Source: Anaerolineae bacterium CG2_30_64_16 (lineage in GTDB: Bacteria; Chloroflexota; Anaerolineae; CG2-30-64-16). From it: a stretch of DNA of 5,676 nucleotides. This document shows, piece after piece, positions 5,238 to 5,676 of the stretch (positions are counted from its first letter, which is position 1; every line of letters starts with the position of its first letter). Where the stretch lies: the NCBI GenBank assembly GCA_001871755.1, contig MNXL01000088.1, positions 185-5,860 on the forward strand, in the 5' to 3' direction. Both the position numbers and the translations under genes were made by a program. The notes under the pieces are model-generated. The model was not told the origin of the DNA. It did no database searches and saw nothing but the letters and a program-made list of their open reading frames with translations.

Positions 5238-5252
5238 AACTGAACAGCCCTG
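5235..5252 (-). repeat. Right terminal inverted repeat (IRR) of the ISAs1-family element
   Basis: Reverse complement of 4050-4067 over all 18 bases. Its first three bases, TAG, are the transposase stop codon. Confidence 0.95.
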
Positions 5253-5262
5253 GGGAAGTGGC
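5253..5262. repeat. Target site duplication of the IS, right copy
   Basis: GGGAAGTGGC, identical to 4040-4049. Joining base 4049 to 5263 restores the response regulator reading frame through E-R-E-V-A-V-L-R. Confidence 0.95.
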
Positions 5263-5443
5263 GGTGCTCCGGCTCGCGGCGCAGGGTTGGACCAACAAAG
5301 CCATCGCTGCGGAGTTACAGATCAGCGACCGCACGGTGCAGGGCCACCTGGCGAACATCTACGGCAAGCTCGGCGTAACCACCCGCACCGAGGCGGTGAC
5401 AAAGGCGCTCAAACTGGGCTGGCTGGTGTTGGATGACGCGTGA
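5263..5443 (+). pseudogene. NarL/LuxR-type response regulator, 3' part (GerE helix-turn-helix)
   Basis: This is the severed C-terminal part of the regulator begun at 3556, residues 166-224 of the reconstructed protein. It contains the bulk of the LuxR/GerE DNA-binding domain: VLRLAAQGWTNKAIAAELQ, then the recognition helix region ISDRTVQGHLANIYGKLGV and TRTEAVTKALKLGW, ending at TGA 5441-5443. Without the IS it joins the receiver in frame to give 224 residues, a normal NarL-family length. In the present state the open frame begins after a TAG at 5231-5233; GTG codons at 5258 and 5264 could start translation, the second having GGGGA (5252-5256) seven bases upstream, partly from the IS end and duplication. 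A free HTH peptide is thus possible but unproven; most likely it is a remnant. Confidence 0.92.
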
Positions 5444-5524
5444 GACGACCCGCCGCCTGGTGCTGCACAGCCCGCCGACTTTGTTCTACTCTTGACCTCG
5501 CCAGCCTGAGAAGGTCCGATACTG

Positions 5525-5530
5525 AGGAGG
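5525..5530 (+). promoter_or_regulatory. Shine-Dalgarno of the last gene
   Basis: The run GAGGAGGAG (from 5524 to 5532) gives a strong ribosome binding site about six bases before ATG 5539. Confidence 0.7.
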
Positions 5531-5538
5531 AGATTGCC

Positions 5539-5676
5539 ATGCGCGGCCAGACTGCTTCCAAGATGTTCGTTTTTCTGCTCGCCGTGTGCTGCCTGGTGCC
5601 GCTGGCGGCGCTTGCCGCGGTGCTCTACCTGGCCGCGCCGGTATGGCTCGTGGCGCCGGCCGGGCTGTTGGCGCTC
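5539..5676 (+). CDS. Small hydrophobic membrane protein, N-terminal part (partial)
   Basis: Forty-six codons lie inside the window and the frame is still open at the edge. The sequence begins MRGQTASKMFVFLLAVCCLVPLAAL and continues with a second hydrophobic stretch (VWLVAPAGLLAL), so there are two predicted membrane segments separated by a short turn near LAAPVW. The LLAVCCLVPL pattern recalls the short CCxxP membrane motif of DUF2933-type proteins often found beside copper and heavy-metal genes, but this is a tentative resemblance. It lies 95 bases after the regulator remnant, on the same strand, with a strong ribosome binding site and so is probably a real gene. No function is assigned. Confidence 0.7.
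   Translation, partial: MRGQTASKMFVFLLAVCCLVPLAALAAVLYLAAPVWLVAPAGLLAL

Larger units (their letters stand above)
4050..5252 (+). mobile_element. Complete ISAs1-family insertion sequence (1203 bases)
   Basis: The element is bounded by perfect 18-base terminal inverted repeats (4050-4067 and 5235-5252, outer end CAGGGCTGTTCAGTTCTA) and by a perfect 10-base target duplication. It contains one intact transposase gene. One sampled 60-base row inside it is about 45% G+C, against about 72% for a row in the neighbouring response regulator, which marks it as foreign in composition. Intact ends, intact duplication and an open transposase frame indicate recent insertion and probable mobility. It interrupts the response regulator in the first helix of its DNA-binding domain. 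Confidence 0.96.

Noticed and set aside
5492..5523. Promoter for the last membrane gene (TTGACC with GATACT)
   Set aside because: The -35-like TTGACC is good, but the only acceptable -10-like hexamer is 20 bases away, too far for a typical sigma-70 promoter.

Overview
The window is a G+C-rich bacterial segment with two divergent gene groups meeting in a 228-base gap (2566-2793). No rRNA or tRNA is present, so taxonomy is uncertain. The combination of intergenic TATTGGG-type heptamer arrays, purine-rich degenerate repeats, small SHOCT proteins and lipoproteins fits an environmental Chloroflexota-like genome, but this is a weak inference.

Left group, minus strand, read right to left: a lipoprotein with a PCYCGC cysteine cluster (2128-2565), a membrane-anchored cupredoxin with a full CuA-type ligand set (1605-2069), a multi-pass membrane [4Fe-4S] protein of the NapH/NosR type (70-1497), and the first 21 codons of a hydrophobic or secreted protein cut by the window edge (1-63). 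Together they look like an extracytoplasmic copper and electron-transfer module. Its closest known parallel is the accessory part of nitrous oxide reductase (nos) or terminal oxidase clusters, but no nosZ or oxidase gene is visible. The 107-base gap before the [4Fe-4S] gene holds seven perfect CAATACC heptamers flanked by a 17-base inverted repeat. On the transcribed sense strand this becomes six GGG runs spaced by UAUU, a candidate G-quadruplex competing with a long hairpin.

Right group, plus strand: a 79-residue one-TM SHOCT protein (2794-3033), a 139-residue lipoprotein with a rhodanese domain (3109-3528), a NarL/LuxR-type response regulator (from 3556), and the start of a small membrane protein (5539 to the edge). 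The response regulator is split by a complete ISAs1-family insertion sequence (4050-5252, 1203 bases) with 18-base perfect terminal inverted repeats, a 10-base perfect target duplication (GGGAAGTGGC) and an intact 366-residue DDE transposase. Removing the IS and one duplication copy restores a 224-residue regulator in frame. The insertion leaves a full receiver domain without its DNA-binding domain, and an orphan HTH fragment downstream.

The most notable features are the heptamer/inverted-repeat leader, the PCYCGC + CuA + polyferredoxin grouping, and a hairpin directly abutting the transposase Shine-Dalgarno sequence that could silence read-through transcripts. I see no convincing wholly new system; the copper/redox cluster and the leader repeat are the best candidates for something undescribed.
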